A stretch of DNA of 64,000 nt from Glaciecola sp. (lineage in GTDB: Bacteria > Pseudomonadota > Gammaproteobacteria > Enterobacterales > Alteromonadaceae): assembly GCA_029246415.1 (NCBI GenBank), contig JAQWNF010000014.1, positions 27,298 through 91,297 on the forward strand, given 5' to 3'. The position numbers were made by a program, and so were the translations under genes. Shown one piece after another: positions 38,785 to 48,681 of the stretch. Positions within the stretch are counted from its first letter, which is position 1. Each line of letters starts with the position of its first letter. The notes below the pieces were generated by a model. The model was not told the origin of the DNA and made no database searches. It was given only the letters and a program-made list of their open reading frames with translations.

Positions 38785-39558
38785 TTATTTGAGGTGTTTT
38801 ACTAGTTGTTGGACAACTCTTGGATTACCTGCAACGATTTCACCTTTATGCATAGGATCATTGCCACCAACATAGTCAGTAACTAACCCACCAGCTTCAC
38901 GCACAATGAGTTCTCCTGCAGCCATATCCCATGGTTTCAAACCGCTTTCGAAATATCCATCGAATTTACCCGATGCAACATACGCCAAATCCAACGCAGC
39001 TGAACCAGAGCGACGAATGTCACCTGATTGAATGAATATTTTTGTGAATTTTGGTAAGTACTCAGCGACTAACTCTTTGTCTTTATATGGAAAAGCTGTG
39101 CCGATAATACCGCCAGCAAGTTCTTTGTTTTTACCGACACGAATGCGGTAACCATTAAGTTGTGCGCCTGCACCACGAGATGCCGTGAATAAATCACCGC
39201 GGATCGGGTCATAGATAACTGCTTGGTCAAGACGACCTTTGTGCATAAGGGCAATTGATACGCAAAAATGTGGAATGCCTTTGATAAAATTAGTAGTGCC
39301 ATCTAACGGGTCGATAATCCATTTAAAATTAGGATCGCCCTCAATCACACTGCCTTCTTCACCGACAAATGAATGCGCAGGATAAGACTGTTTGATTTTT
39401 TCAATGATTGCTTGTTCAGCATCCTTGTCTATTTTGGTTACAAAATCATTTTCACGTTTTGTGGTAATGGTTAAATCATCACGGCCTTCAAAACCACGGG
39501 TGATTACTGAGCCAGCACTGCGAGCAGCACGTATGGCGATATTTAGCATAGGATGCAT
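38785..39558 (-). CDS. suhB: Inositol-1-monophosphatase family protein SuhB
   Basis: Mg2+-dependent inositol monophosphatase fold; in E. coli SuhB also joins the Nus antitermination complex on rRNA. From the ATG at 39558 (MHPMLNIAIRAARSAGS, matching E. coli) it has 257 residues; an ATG four codons earlier gives a longer form without homology. Metal-site motifs are complete: FVGEEG, WIIDPLDGTTNFIKGIPHF and the C-terminal GLKPWDMAAGELIVREAGG. It is divergent from trmJ, the classical arrangement next to the isc locus. Confidence 0.96.
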   Translation of the reverse strand: MHPMLNIAIRAARSAGSVITRGFEGRDDLTITTKRENDFVTKIDKDAEQAIIEKIKQSYPAHSFVGEEGSVIEGDPNFKWIIDPLDGTTNFIKGIPHFCVSIALMHKGRLDQAVIYDPIRGDLFTASRGAGAQLNGYRIRVGKNKELAGGIIGTAFPYKDKELVAEYLPKFTKIFIQSGDIRRSGSAALDLAYVASGKFDGYFESGLKPWDMAAGELIVREAGGLVTDYVGGNDPMHKGEIVAGNPRVVQQLVKHLK

Positions 39559-39745
39559 ATCAAATCTCACTACTTAAATTGTCAAAGAACTATCTTCTAT
39601 TACCGCTATCTATTGCCACAATATGGCTGACAACATGTTGACCGTCATAGAAAATCATTGCGCAATATTATAGCAAAACAACGCAACAAAACCTAATAGA
39701 TATTATCTTTAGCCATTTTGGAAACAGTCAAAGCATGATCTGGTC

Positions 39746-39774
39746 TATTAAAAAGACAACGCAATGCGTATAAT
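39746..39774 (+). promoter_or_regulatory. Predicted trmJ promoter
   Basis: A consensus TATAAT (39769-39774) lies 31 bp before the trmJ start. The -35 (TATTAA at 39746-39751) is weak. Transcription would begin at about 39781, downstream of the first in-frame ATG at 39764, which supports the start at 39806. Confidence 0.55.
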
Positions 39775-39805
39775 ACGACACGAAATTAATTTAATAAGAC
39801 TCACT

Positions 39806-40522
39806 ATGCTTGAAAATATCCGTATCGTATTGGTCAATACCTCCCATACTGGCAATATAGGCTCAACCGCTAGAGCAATGAAGACAATGGGATTGAGTGA
39901 TTTATATCTAGTCGATCCTATTACTGCTCCAGATGGTAAATCCAGTGCTTTAGCTGCTGGGGCTGGTGATGTTTTAGCGAATGCAAAAATCGTTGATAGT
40001 GTTGCCGAAGCGGTTAAAGATTGCTCACTGATTGTTGGTACATCGGCTCGATCGCGTACATTGCCATGGCCAATGTTGACACCTCGTGAGTGTGGTGTGC
40101 AAATGGTTCAAGAAGCCAAAAAAGGACCCGTGGCATTGGTTTTTGGTCGTGAAAATAACGGCTTATCGAATGAAGAGCTACAATTGTGTCATTTTCATGT
40201 ATGTATTCCGGCAAATCCAGAGTACAGCTCGCTTAATCTTGCGGCTGCGGTGCAAACATTATGCTACGAAATTCGCATGGGCTTTTTATCACAAGAAACA
40301 TTTCCAGAAGTAGAGCAAGAGTATCCACTGAGTGACGATCTTGAGCGTTTTTACGTGCATTTGGAAAAGACACTTGCGGAGACTGGATTTATTGTCAAAA
40401 ACCACCCTGGTGTAGTGATGACTAAACTCCGCCGTTTAGTTAATCGAGCGCGCCCTGAATCATCAGAGCTTAATATACTTCGTGGTATTTTATCTGCGAT
40501 AGACAAAAAGAATCAATCCTAG
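39806..40522 (+). CDS. trmJ: tRNA (cytidine/uridine-2'-O)-methyltransferase TrmJ
   Basis: SPOUT-family SAM-dependent methyltransferase acting on position 32 of tRNAs. It has 238 residues from the ATG at 39806 ([29 protein letters not shown]). The knot motifs are seen: [14 protein letters not shown] and [28 protein letters not shown]. The in-frame ATG at 39764 lies in the promoter and is rejected. cysE and iscR follow, linking it to the isc region as in related genomes. Confidence 0.95.
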   Translation: MLENIRIVLVNTSHTGNIGSTARAMKTMGLSDLYLVDPITAPDGKSSALAAGAGDVLANAKIVDSVAEAVKDCSLIVGTSARSRTLPWPMLTPRECGVQMVQEAKKGPVALVFGRENNGLSNEELQLCHFHVCIPANPEYSSLNLAAAVQTLCYEIRMGFLSQETFPEVEQEYPLSDDLERFYVHLEKTLAETGFIVKNHPGVVMTKLRRLVNRARPESSELNILRGILSAIDKKNQS

Positions 40523-40551
40523 TTAGCCACAAAGTACGTACAAGGAACACC

Positions 40552-41370
40552 ATGTTTAAGCATTTACGAGAAGACGTGAAAAGTGTATTTCATCGCGACC
40601 CTGCAGCGCGTAATACCTTAGAAGTATTAACCAACTATCCTGGTTTGCATGCGATTTGGATTCATCGTATCAGCCATAAATTGTGGGGTTGGGGCTGTAA
40701 ATGGATCGCGCGTTCACTATCGACATTTGCTCGCTTTTTGACAGGTATTGAAATTCACCCAGGGGCGACGTTAGGACGACGCGTATTTATCGATCATGGC
40801 ATGGGAGTTGTAATCGGTGAAACGGCAGTCATCGGTAATGATGTGACGCTCTATCATGGTGTAACCTTAGGTGGAACTAGTTGGCAAGCAGGTAAACGTC
40901 ACCCTACATTAGAAGATGGTGTCGTGGTAGGAGCGGGGGCCAAAGTGCTTGGTCCTATCACTATGGGTAAAGGCGCCAAAATTGGTAGCAATTCAGTGGT
41001 TGTCAAAGATGCACCAGCTAATTCAACTGTCATCGGCATCCCAGGACGAATTATTCTCGCGACGGCTCAAAGCGCGCATGAACAAAATGGTAAACGCGCT
41101 AAGATAGCCAAAAAGTATGGGTTTGATGCCTATGCAGTGGCAGTAGATAATCCTGATCCTGTCGCTAATGCAATGGGAATGCTGTTAGAGCATGTCCATT
41201 TAATGGATAACAAAATTCAAGAAATGTGCACCGTTATCCAATCAATGGGCGGTGATGTATGCACTGACTCAATTCCTAAGATGGATATGGACGAATTCGC
41301 TGCTACGGGTATATCTACGCAAAAGCCAGAATCGCCTGATCGTCCTGAAGAATTTGACCCTGTAATCTAA
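40552..41370 (+). CDS. cysE: Serine O-acetyltransferase
   Basis: Makes O-acetylserine, the carbon backbone for cysteine. It has 272 residues (E. coli 273). Seen: [24 protein letters not shown], then the left-handed beta-helix hexapeptide repeats with [43 protein letters not shown] (the catalytic His-Asp region) and [22 protein letters not shown]. It lies between trmJ and iscR, so the cysteine source sits beside the cysteine desulfurase IscS. serA in this window provides its serine. Confidence 0.96.
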   Translation: MFKHLREDVKSVFHRDPAARNTLEVLTNYPGLHAIWIHRISHKLWGWGCKWIARSLSTFARFLTGIEIHPGATLGRRVFIDHGMGVVIGETAVIGNDVTLYHGVTLGGTSWQAGKRHPTLEDGVVVGAGAKVLGPITMGKGAKIGSNSVVVKDAPANSTVIGIPGRIILATAQSAHEQNGKRAKIAKKYGFDAYAVAVDNPDPVANAMGMLLEHVHLMDNKIQEMCTVIQSMGGDVCTDSIPKMDMDEFAATGISTQKPESPDRPEEFDPVI

Positions 41371-41388
41371 ACCTAACAGTTTATTTGT

Positions 41389-41414
41389 AATACTTGACTA
41401 ATTTAGTAGGTTAA
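41389..41414. promoter_or_regulatory. IscR type 1 box, distal
   Basis: AATACTTGACTAATTTAGTAGG fits the type 1 IscR consensus (ATASYYGACTRWWWYAGTCRRSTAT) with one clear deviation (AGTAGG instead of AGTCGG). It shares the 19-mer AATACTTGACTAATTTAGT with the proximal box, so it is a direct duplication 25 bp away. Confidence 0.72.
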
Positions 41415-41439
41415 ATACTTGACTAATTTAGTCGGGTAA
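41415..41439. promoter_or_regulatory. IscR type 1 box, proximal
   Basis: ATACTTGACTAATTTAGTCGGGTAA is a near-perfect type 1 IscR site. It contains the -35 hexamer of the iscR promoter, so holo-IscR binding would repress the operon when Fe-S clusters are plentiful. Confidence 0.88.
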
Positions 41440-41446
41440 GTAAAAT
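41419..41446 (+). promoter_or_regulatory. isc operon promoter
   Basis: TTGACT (41419-41424) and TAAAAT (41441-41446) are spaced 16 bp apart, 34 bp before iscR, and overlap the proximal IscR box. Confidence 0.75.
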
Positions 41447-41480
41447 AGTTAAGGTAAATCACGATTTAGGTAGCACGTAT

Positions 41481-41963
41481 ATGAAATTGACATCAAAAGG
41501 ACGTTATGCTGTTACAGCGATGTTGGATGTTGCTTTGCATTCCCAGCACGGGCCAGTGTCGCTATACGACATTTCGGTTAGACAAGAGATTTCATTATCA
41601 TATTTAGAGCAATTGTTTTCGAAATTACGCAAACAAGCTCTGGTTGAAAGTATACGTGGTCCAGGCGGCGGATATAGACTTGGCAAAGATGCTAATGATA
41701 TCGCTGTTGGTGAAGTTATTTCAGCGGTCAACGAATCTATCGATGCGACCAAATGTAGTGGCAAAGCTGATTGCCAAGGTGGTGAAAAGTGCCTGACTCA
41801 TAATCTATGGCAAGACTTATCAGACCGAATTAGTAATTTTTTAAACAGTATTACCTTGGGTGAGTTAATGGCTAAGCAAGATATCAAGACCATTGCTACC
41901 CGCCAAGATGGACAGCAGTCAGAGGCTGCTGTAGACAAAATTAACATTAGTTTTCAATTGTAA
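41481..41963 (+). CDS. iscR: Fe-S cluster regulator IscR
   Basis: Rrf2-family regulator that senses Fe-S cluster status and represses the isc operon. It has 160 residues (E. coli 162). The winged helix lies at about 1-66 ([46 protein letters not shown]). The [2Fe-2S] ligands Cys92, Cys98 and Cys104 with His107 are at the same positions as in E. coli. Two type 1 boxes lie upstream. iscS starts 12 bp later. Confidence 0.97.
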   Translation: MKLTSKGRYAVTAMLDVALHSQHGPVSLYDISVRQEISLSYLEQLFSKLRKQALVESIRGPGGGYRLGKDANDIAVGEVISAVNESIDATKCSGKADCQGGEKCLTHNLWQDLSDRISNFLNSITLGELMAKQDIKTIATRQDGQQSEAAVDKINISFQL

Positions 41964-41975
41964 CCGGAGCGCAAC

Positions 41976-43199
41976 ATGAGCGATTTGCAATTACCAATCT
42001 ATTTAGATTATTCATCCACTACACCTGTTGATCACCGTGTAGCCAAAAAGATGACCGAGTGCCTAGAGATGGAAGGTAACTTTGGTAATCCTGCGTCACG
42101 TTCTCACCGTTTTGGTTGGGTAGCAGAAGAAGCGGTCGATATTGCCCGAAATCAAGTTGCTGATTTAGTTAACGCCGACCCACGTGAAATTGTTTTCACA
42201 TCGGGTGCCACTGAATCCAATAACCTTGCGATTAAAGGGGCGGCTAATTTCTATCACAAACGTGGTAAGCATATCATTACCCTTAAAACCGAACACAAAG
42301 CGGTATTAGATACGTTCCGTCAGTTAGAGCGTGAAGGCTTTGAAGCAACGTATTTAGAGCCTGAAGCAAATGGCTTAGTTGACTTAGCTAAGCTTGAAGC
42401 TGCGATGCGTGAAGATACCGTATTAGTTTCGATTATGCATGTAAACAATGAAATCGGTGTGATACAAGATATCGCAGCGATTGGTGAACTATGTCGTTCA
42501 CGTAAAATCATTTTCCACGTTGATGCTGCTCAGTCTACAGGCAAAGTAGAAATTGATTTACAAAAAATCAAAGTCGATTTGATGTCGTTTTCAGGTCACA
42601 AAACTTATGGACCAAAAGGTATCGGCGCGTTATATGTTTGCCGTAAACCACGTGTCCGTATTGAAGCGCAAATTCACGGCGGTGGCCATGAACGCGGTAT
42701 GCGTTCAGGTACCTTAGCGACACACCAAATCGTTGGTTTGGGTGAAGCATTCGCCATAGCTAAACAAGAAATGGCGAGCGAAAATGAGCGCATTCGTATG
42801 TTGCGCGACCGTTTATACAATGGCATCAAAGATATTGAAGCTGTGCATGTAAATGGCGATATGGAGCAACGTATCCCGCATAATTTAAATATTTCTTTCG
42901 CGTATGTCGAAGGTGAATCATTGATTATGGCATTAAAAGATATGGCAGTATCATCAGGATCTGCATGTACATCTGCGTCATTAGAGCCAAGTTATGTTTT
43001 ACGTGCTTTAGGCTTAAATGATGAGCTAGCACATAGTTCAATTCGTTTTAGTTTAGGTCGCTATACGACTGAAGCTGAAATTGATTACGTTATTGGTGTT
43101 ATCAATAACGCGATTGATAAGTTACGTGAGATGTCTCCATTGTGGGATATGTACAAAGAAGGCATCGACTTATCAACGGTTGAGTGGGCACACCACTAA
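41976..43199 (+). CDS. iscS: Cysteine desulfurase IscS
   Basis: PLP enzyme that mobilises sulfur from cysteine for Fe-S clusters and tRNA thiolation. It has 407 residues (E. coli 404). Seen: [11 protein letters not shown], the PLP lysine in [12 protein letters not shown] (about Lys209) and the flexible-loop catalytic Cys331 in [15 protein letters not shown]. The full C-terminal tail is present (LRALGLNDE ... MYKEG). iscU follows after 74 bp. Confidence 0.98.
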   Translation: MSDLQLPIYLDYSSTTPVDHRVAKKMTECLEMEGNFGNPASRSHRFGWVAEEAVDIARNQVADLVNADPREIVFTSGATESNNLAIKGAANFYHKRGKHIITLKTEHKAVLDTFRQLEREGFEATYLEPEANGLVDLAKLEAAMREDTVLVSIMHVNNEIGVIQDIAAIGELCRSRKIIFHVDAAQSTGKVEIDLQKIKVDLMSFSGHKTYGPKGIGALYVCRKPRVRIEAQIHGGGHERGMRSGTLATHQIVGLGEAFAIAKQEMASENERIRMLRDRLYNGIKDIEAVHVNGDMEQRIPHNLNISFAYVEGESLIMALKDMAVSSGSACTSASLEPSYVLRALGLNDELAHSSIRFSLGRYTTEAEIDYVIGVINNAIDKLREMSPLWDMYKEGIDLSTVEWAHH

Positions 43200-43273
43200 T
43201 TAGACGTTCCGATTATTGCAACAACTTTGGCGATGTGTAGAATACGTCGCCATTACTAACAGAGGCAACAACA

Positions 43274-43657
43274 ATGGCTTACAGCGAAAAAGTAATTGAT
43301 CATTATGAAAACCCACGTAACGTTGGGCAATTCGACAAAAATGATAAAAACATAGCCACAGGTATGGTCGGTGCACCAGCATGTGGTGACGTGATGAAAC
43401 TACAATTAAAAGTAGGCGAAAATGGCATTATCGAAGATGCTAAATTTAAGACTTACGGTTGTGGTTCTGCAATTGCATCTAGCTCACTAGTAACTGAGTG
43501 GGTAAAAGGTAAAACGTTAGACGAAGCAACGACGATTAAAAATACCGACATTGCTGCAGAACTTGCGCTACCGCCTGTAAAAATTCACTGCTCAATCTTA
43601 GCTGAAGATGCGATTAAAGCAGCAGTTAAAGATTACAAAGCTAAAAACGTATCATAA
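43274..43657 (+). CDS. iscU: Fe-S cluster scaffold IscU
   Basis: Scaffold on which clusters are assembled. It has 127 residues. The three ligand cysteines are at 37 (APACGDVM), 63 (YGCGSA) and 106 (KIHCSILAEDAI), with Asp39 and the HscA-recognition motif LPPVK just before Cys106. All are as in E. coli. Confidence 0.98.
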   Translation: MAYSEKVIDHYENPRNVGQFDKNDKNIATGMVGAPACGDVMKLQLKVGENGIIEDAKFKTYGCGSAIASSSLVTEWVKGKTLDEATTIKNTDIAAELALPPVKIHCSILAEDAIKAAVKDYKAKNVS

Positions 43658-43682
43658 ATAAGTATTAATTAAGGAGTACCTT

Positions 43683-44006
43683 GTGGGAATTTCAATATCA
43701 GACGCCGCTGCTCAACGCGCTCGCGATTTTTTGGATAATCGTGGCTCGGGGATTGGTTTGCGCTTAGGTGTGAAAACAACAGGGTGCTCTGGCTTAGCAT
43801 ATGTACTTGAGTTCGTTGACGATTTAAATGAAGACGACACTGTTTTTGAAGAAAATGGTGTTAAAATCATCATTGATGGTAAAAGCTTGGTGTACCTAGA
43901 CGGGACACAATTAGATTTTGCTAAAGAAGGCCTTAATGAAGGGTTTCAGTTTATCAATCCGAATGCCAATGGTGAATGTGGTTGCGGCGAAAGTTTTAAC
44001 GTTTAA
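43683..44006 (+). CDS. iscA: A-type Fe-S carrier IscA
   Basis: Iron or cluster carrier of the ISC system. It has 107 residues from a GTG start after AAGGAGTACC. The three conserved cysteines are at 35 (TTGCSGLAY), 99 and 101 (GECGCGESF). Confidence 0.97.
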   Translation: MGISISDAAAQRARDFLDNRGSGIGLRLGVKTTGCSGLAYVLEFVDDLNEDDTVFEENGVKIIIDGKSLVYLDGTQLDFAKEGLNEGFQFINPNANGECGCGESFNV

Positions 44007-44035
44007 TAACGTATTTGTGTGCGTGGCGAGAGACG

Positions 44036-44563
44036 ATGAATTATTTCCAATTGTTTAATTTACCTGCAACACTCGAAATTGATAAACAACAACTGAGTCA
44101 TGCTTATCAAACTCTACAAAAACTGACTCATCCAGATAAGTTTGCATCCGGCACTGAGCAAGAGAAACGTCTTGCTCTGCAAAAAAATGCCCAACTCAAT
44201 GATGCATACAGCGTACTCAAACACCCGTTATCCAGAGCTCAACATCTACTTGCATTGCGCGGCATTGAAATTAATGGTGAGCAGCAAACCATGCAGGATA
44301 CAAGTTTTTTAATGCAACAAATGGAATGGCGTGAAGAGCTGGATGAAGCGCGCGAAGATGAAGATGCCTTAGAAAATTTTAGCGATGAATTGGTTGCTGA
44401 CATTAACAGCAGACTTAAGCATCTTAGTGCATTGTTCTTAGATAGCGATCAAGCATCGATAGCTGAGCATAATCAAGAGATCGCCCACGAAATCCGTAAA
44501 CTCACATTTATCTACAAATTCCAGTCCCAAGTAGAACAATACCTCGAACAATTAGAAGAGTAA
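44036..44563 (+). CDS. hscB: Co-chaperone HscB
   Basis: J-domain protein that brings IscU to HscA. It has 175 residues from the ATG at 44036 (MNYFQLFNLPATLEI), preceded by GAGAG; the in-frame ATG at 44015 adds seven non-homologous residues. The J-domain HPDK motif is present (KLTHPDKFAS), and the C-terminal IscU-binding helices are acidic. hscA starts 3 bp after its stop codon. Confidence 0.96.
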   Translation: MNYFQLFNLPATLEIDKQQLSHAYQTLQKLTHPDKFASGTEQEKRLALQKNAQLNDAYSVLKHPLSRAQHLLALRGIEINGEQQTMQDTSFLMQQMEWREELDEAREDEDALENFSDELVADINSRLKHLSALFLDSDQASIAEHNQEIAHEIRKLTFIYKFQSQVEQYLEQLEE

Positions 44564-44566
44564 GCA

Positions 44567-46432
44567 ATGGCATTATTACAAATTGCAGAGCCGGGCCTAG
44601 CTGCCGCTCCGCATCAGCGAAAACTAGCAGTCGGTATTGATTTAGGTACGACCAACTCCCTTGTTGCTACCGTTCGTAGTGGACAAACACAAACATTGCC
44701 TGATAGCGAAGGGCGTTTTTTATTACCTTCGATTGTCAATTATCACAATAACAACATTACCGTCGGTTATGATGCTTTAGCGATGGCTGATTCTGATCCT
44801 GCTAATACTATCGTTTCGGTAAAGCGATTTATGGGCCAAGCATTAAGTGATGTGACCGCTCAATGGCGCCACCTTCCGTATCAATTTGCTGAGTTAGATG
44901 ATGACCAGGTTGCAATCATTGCAGATGGTCAGGTACGCAATCCCGTTGCGGTTTCTGCTGATATATTACGAACGCTGAAAGCACGCGCGGAAGCCTCATT
45001 AGGTGATGAACTCACTGGCGCTGTCGTGACTGTTCCTGCTTATTTTGATGATGCACAACGTCAAAGCACAAAAGATGCAGCACAATTAGCGGGGTTAAAC
45101 GTATTACGTCTATTGAACGAACCTACGGCGGCGGCAATTGCTTATGGTTTGGATTCAGGTCAAGAGGGCGTGATTGCGGTATATGATTTAGGTGGTGGGA
45201 CGTTTGATATTTCTATTTTGCGCCTCAATAAAGGCGTGTTTGAAGTATTGGCAACCGGTGGTGACGCAGCTTTAGGCGGTGATGATTTTGATCATGCCAT
45301 TGCCGATTACTGGGTTGCTCAGTGGCAACTTTCTGATGCTCAGCAAGACGCGGTCTATCGTCGTTTAATTACTTTAGCCAAAGCGACTAAGCAAATGCTC
45401 ACTGATATCGATGCGGTGCAACAACTGTTTGTTGTTGATGGTGTCGAATATAATGCGTCGTTAAATCTTGAACAATTTACTACTTGTATTGAACCGTTAG
45501 TTAAAAAAACCATCAAAGCATGTCGTCGTAGCTTAAAAGATGCACAAGTCGATAAAGATGAAATAGTTGAAATTGTCATGGTTGGCGGTTCAACCAGAGT
45601 GCCTTTAGTACGTACACAAGTCGGTGATTTTTTTGGTAAAACACCGCTTACGTCGATTGATCCTGACCAAGTTGTTGCTATTGGTGCTGCGACACAAGCC
45701 GATATTCTTGCGGGCAATAAGCCCGATTCAGATATGCTATTGTTGGATGTATTACCGTTATCGTTAGGACTAGAAACGATGGGAGGGTTAGTTGAAAAAG
45801 TTATCCCGCGCAATACCACGATCCCGGTAGCTAAGGCACAAGAGTTTACGACATTTAAAGACGGTCAAACGGCAATGATGATCCATGTATTGCAAGGTGA
45901 ACGTGAGTTGGTTGAAGATTGTCGTTCTTTAGCGCGTTTTACATTAACTGGTATTCCGCCTATGACAGCCGGTGCCGCGCATATACGCGTGACATTCCAA
46001 GTTGATGCGGATGGATTGTTAAATGTAACCGCGATGGAAAAATCATCAGGCGTACAAGCGCAAATTCAGGTCAAACCGTCATTTGGTTTAGCCGAAGAGC
46101 AAATTTCATCGATGCTAAAAGCGTCAATGAGTCATGCTAAAGCCGATATGCAAGCACGTATGCTCAAAGAGCAACAAGTTGATGCCGACCGCGTATTGGA
46201 AGCATTGACCGTAGCGCTAGCTCAGAACGGAAGTGAGTTATTGTCAGAGGCCGAATTAGCTGCAGTACAAGATGCTATGGCGGCACTTGCTAACACGGCA
46301 AAAGGCGACGATACTCAAGCGATAAAAGACGCCATAGAAATCGTTGATAAAGCATCACAAGATTTTGCTTCTAGACGAATGGACGAATCAATTCAACAAG
46401 CATTAGCCGGTCAATCGGTTGATGATATTTAA
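44567..46432 (+). CDS. hscA: Hsp70-family chaperone HscA
   Basis: Specialised Hsp70 that releases clusters from IscU by ATP hydrolysis. It has 621 residues (E. coli 616). ATPase-domain motifs are seen: [15 protein letters not shown], the [40 protein letters not shown] region, [14 protein letters not shown] and [12 protein letters not shown]. The substrate domain contains [12 protein letters not shown]. It belongs to the uninterrupted isc operon. Confidence 0.97.
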   Translation: MALLQIAEPGLAAAPHQRKLAVGIDLGTTNSLVATVRSGQTQTLPDSEGRFLLPSIVNYHNNNITVGYDALAMADSDPANTIVSVKRFMGQALSDVTAQWRHLPYQFAELDDDQVAIIADGQVRNPVAVSADILRTLKARAEASLGDELTGAVVTVPAYFDDAQRQSTKDAAQLAGLNVLRLLNEPTAAAIAYGLDSGQEGVIAVYDLGGGTFDISILRLNKGVFEVLATGGDAALGGDDFDHAIADYWVAQWQLSDAQQDAVYRRLITLAKATKQMLTDIDAVQQLFVVDGVEYNASLNLEQFTTCIEPLVKKTIKACRRSLKDAQVDKDEIVEIVMVGGSTRVPLVRTQVGDFFGKTPLTSIDPDQVVAIGAATQADILAGNKPDSDMLLLDVLPLSLGLETMGGLVEKVIPRNTTIPVAKAQEFTTFKDGQTAMMIHVLQGERELVEDCRSLARFTLTGIPPMTAGAAHIRVTFQVDADGLLNVTAMEKSSGVQAQIQVKPSFGLAEEQISSMLKASMSHAKADMQARMLKEQQVDADRVLEALTVALAQNGSELLSEAELAAVQDAMAALANTAKGDDTQAIKDAIEIVDKASQDFASRRMDESIQQALAGQSVDDI

Positions 46433-46449
46433 TTAGGCAGATAATACAG

Positions 46450-46788
46450 ATGACACAAATAATCTTTTTACCCCACGACGAACTGTGCCCTGATGGTGCA
46501 GTTTTAGAAGCCGAAAAAGGGGAGACTGTACTCGATGTTGCGTTAAAAAACGGTATCGGTATTGAGCATGCCTGTGAAAAGGTGTGTGCGTGTACCACTT
46601 GTCACGTCATTATTCGCGAGGGCTTTGATGCACTAGCCGAGAGTGATGAATTAGAAGATGATTTATTAGACAAAGCATGGGGTTTAGAGCCTGAGTCACG
46701 TCTTAGTTGCCAAGTGATTGTGACGGATGATGATCTGGTTGTGGAAATTCCGAAATACACTATCAATCATGCAAGTGAAGATCACTAA
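46450..46788 (+). CDS. fdx: ISC-type [2Fe-2S] ferredoxin
   Basis: Electron donor for cluster assembly. It has 112 residues. The ligand pattern CEKVCACTTC with a fourth cysteine in SRLSCQV is the adrenodoxin/ISC type, and the C-terminal EIPKYTINHA matches E. coli Fdx. The small gene iscX, which follows fdx in enterobacteria, is not present; the next gene is ndk. Confidence 0.97.
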   Translation: MTQIIFLPHDELCPDGAVLEAEKGETVLDVALKNGIGIEHACEKVCACTTCHVIIREGFDALAESDELEDDLLDKAWGLEPESRLSCQVIVTDDDLVVEIPKYTINHASEDH

Positions 46789-46831
46789 GCATTAATCGTC
46801 AAAATAATTAGTCTTTTGCTAGGGTTTTGCT

Positions 46832-46837
46832 TATAAT
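46832..46837 (+). promoter_or_regulatory. Predicted -10 of the ndk promoter
   Basis: A consensus TATAAT lies in the gap between fdx and ndk, 49 bp before the ndk start, preceded by TTTTGCT. No strong -35 was found. It suggests ndk is transcribed separately from isc. Confidence 0.5.
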
Positions 46838-46886
46838 CACGCAAAATTTAGTCTAACGACACAAACTTATAAAATTGGAGCCCATC

Positions 46887-47318
46887 ATGGCATTGGAAAG
46901 AACTTTTTCTATCATCAAACCTGACGCAGTAGCTAAAAACGTTATCGGTGCAATCTACAACCGTTTCGAATCAGCTGGCTTACGCATTGTTGCATCAAAA
47001 ATGGTACATTTAAGCAAAGAGCAAGCAGAAGGTTTTTATGGCGAACATAAAGAGCGTCCTTTCTTTGGTGCATTAGTATCGTTCATGACATCTGGCCCAG
47101 TAATGGTACAAGTCCTTGAAGGCGAAAACGCAGTAGTTAAAAATCGCGAAATCATGGGTGCAACTAACCCAGCTGACGCAGCTGCAGGAACGCTACGTGC
47201 CGACTACGCTGATTCAATCGACGAAAATGCGGTTCACGGTTCAGATGCACCAGAATCAGCAGCTCGCGAAATTGCTTATTTCTTCTCTGACGAAGAAGTA
47301 TGCCCACGCACTCGCTAA
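46887..47318 (+). CDS. ndk: Nucleoside diphosphate kinase
   Basis: Equalises nucleoside triphosphate pools through a phospho-His intermediate. It has 143 residues from the ATG at 46887, which follows GGAG; an ATG four codons earlier overlaps the ribosome site. Catalytic His117 lies in [12 protein letters not shown], with [10 protein letters not shown] at the start. A terminator follows. Confidence 0.98.
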   Translation: MALERTFSIIKPDAVAKNVIGAIYNRFESAGLRIVASKMVHLSKEQAEGFYGEHKERPFFGALVSFMTSGPVMVQVLEGENAVVKNREIMGATNPADAAAGTLRADYADSIDENAVHGSDAPESAAREIAYFFSDEEVCPRTR

Positions 47319-47339
47319 GCACTGAGTAACAAGTTAGAT

Positions 47340-47366
47340 AAAAGGGAGCATCTAGCTCCCTTTTTC
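47340..47366 (+). terminator. ndk terminator
   Basis: AAAAGGGAGC (47340-47349) pairs with GCTCCCTTTT (47355-47364) around a 5-nt loop and continues into T. Confidence 0.9.
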
Positions 47367-47385
47367 ATTTATAGCAGCAATTTTA

Positions 47386-47432
47386 GCAGTAAAAAAAGCA
47401 GTAAAAAAAGCAGTAAAAAAAGCAGTAAAAAA
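47386..47432. repeat. Four tandem copies of a 12-bp unit before rlmN
   Basis: The unit GCAGTAAAAAAA occurs at 47386-47397, 47398-47409 and 47410-47421, with an 11-bp last copy (one A fewer) at 47422-47432. The array sits between the ndk terminator and rlmN, ending 44 bp before the rlmN ATG. It is non-coding. Confidence 0.93.
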
Positions 47433-47476
47433 GCGGCAACAAACGGGTCAACATGGTAATCATTAGGTAAAATAAA

Positions 47477-48646
47477 ATGACAACGGTTTCGGTAACACCT
47501 CAACAAGAAGAACAAGCAAAGCCCATCAAAAAGGTAAATTTGTTGGATTTAACCCGCACGGGTATGCGTGAGTTTTTTGCGTCGATTGGTGAAAAACCAT
47601 TCCGTGCCGACCAAATGATGCAATGGATTTACCACCGCGGAATTAGTAGTTTTGATGAGATGACGAATCTCAACAAACAGTTAAAAGAAAAATTAAATCG
47701 TGTTGCAGAGATTAAAGCACCTGAAATTGCTTATCAAAAAAATGCGACCGATGGCACCATCAAATTTGCGTTGACCTTAGAAGGTGGACAAGAAGTTGAA
47801 GCGGTGTGGATCCCTGAGACGGATCGCGCTACCTTATGTGTATCATCACAAGTAGGCTGTGCCTTAGAATGTACCTTTTGTTCAACGGGACAACAGGGTT
47901 TTAACCGTAATCTTTCCGTTAGTGAAATCATCGGCCAAGTATGGCGCGTAGCGATAACGATTGGATTGTCAAAGGATACGGCAAAACGACCGATAACTAA
48001 TGTAGTGATGATGGGAATGGGCGAGCCATTACTCAATATTAAAAATGTCGTTCCAGCGATGGAACTGATGATGGATGATTTCGGTTTTGGTTTATCCAAG
48101 CGTCGTGTGACACTGTCGACTTCAGGTGTGGTGCCTGCATTAGACATGTTGGGTGACCAGATTGATGTGGCGTTGGCCATTTCTTTACATGCACCGAATG
48201 ATGAATTGCGTGATGAAATTGTTCCTATCAATAAAAAATATAATATTGAAACTTTTTTGGCTGGTGTGCGTCGATATTTAGACAAAGCAAAAGCGAATCA
48301 AGGCAAGGTCACGATTGAGTACGTGATGTTAGCTAATATAAATGATAGTACTGACCAAGCCCATGAATTGGCTAAAGTATTAAAAGATACACCGTGCAAG
48401 ATCAACTTGATCCCATTTAATCCTTACCCAGGTTCACCATATACCTGTTCGAGTAACTCTCGAATTGACCGCTTCTCTAAAGTATTAATGGCGGCAGGTT
48501 ACACGGTTATGGTACGTAAAACTCGTGGTGATGATATTGATGCTGCATGCGGGCAACTTGTTGGTGATGTTGTTGACCGTACCAAGCGTATGTTAAAAAA
48601 ACAGTTAAAAGGTGAACCGATTTCGGTTAAAGTAGACCAACAATAA
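47477..48646 (+). CDS. rlmN: Dual-specificity 23S rRNA/tRNA methyltransferase RlmN
   Basis: Radical SAM enzyme that methylates C2 of A2503 in 23S rRNA and A37 in tRNAs. It has 389 residues (E. coli 384). The radical SAM cluster ligands are Cys128, Cys132 and Cys135 (CALECTFC). The methyl-carrying cysteine is Cys358 in [10 protein letters not shown], with [12 protein letters not shown] and [10 protein letters not shown] between. A 12-bp tandem repeat lies directly upstream. Confidence 0.97.
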   Translation: MTTVSVTPQQEEQAKPIKKVNLLDLTRTGMREFFASIGEKPFRADQMMQWIYHRGISSFDEMTNLNKQLKEKLNRVAEIKAPEIAYQKNATDGTIKFALTLEGGQEVEAVWIPETDRATLCVSSQVGCALECTFCSTGQQGFNRNLSVSEIIGQVWRVAITIGLSKDTAKRPITNVVMMGMGEPLLNIKNVVPAMELMMDDFGFGLSKRRVTLSTSGVVPALDMLGDQIDVALAISLHAPNDELRDEIVPINKKYNIETFLAGVRRYLDKAKANQGKVTIEYVMLANINDSTDQAHELAKVLKDTPCKINLIPFNPYPGSPYTCSSNSRIDRFSKVLMAAGYTVMVRKTRGDDIDAACGQLVGDVVDRTKRMLKKQLKGEPISVKVDQQ

Positions 48647-48681
48647 GCCATTGACGGCGATAAGTTTAAGGTAAAACAGAT

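Noticed and set aside
45355..45819. 154-residue minus-strand open frame opposite hscA
   Set aside because: Low-complexity Ser/Thr/Ile composition and complete overlap with a certain gene.
47386..47432. Short CRISPR-like array
   Set aside because: The 12-bp units are directly abutting with no spacers, so this is a simple tandem repeat. No cas genes are present.
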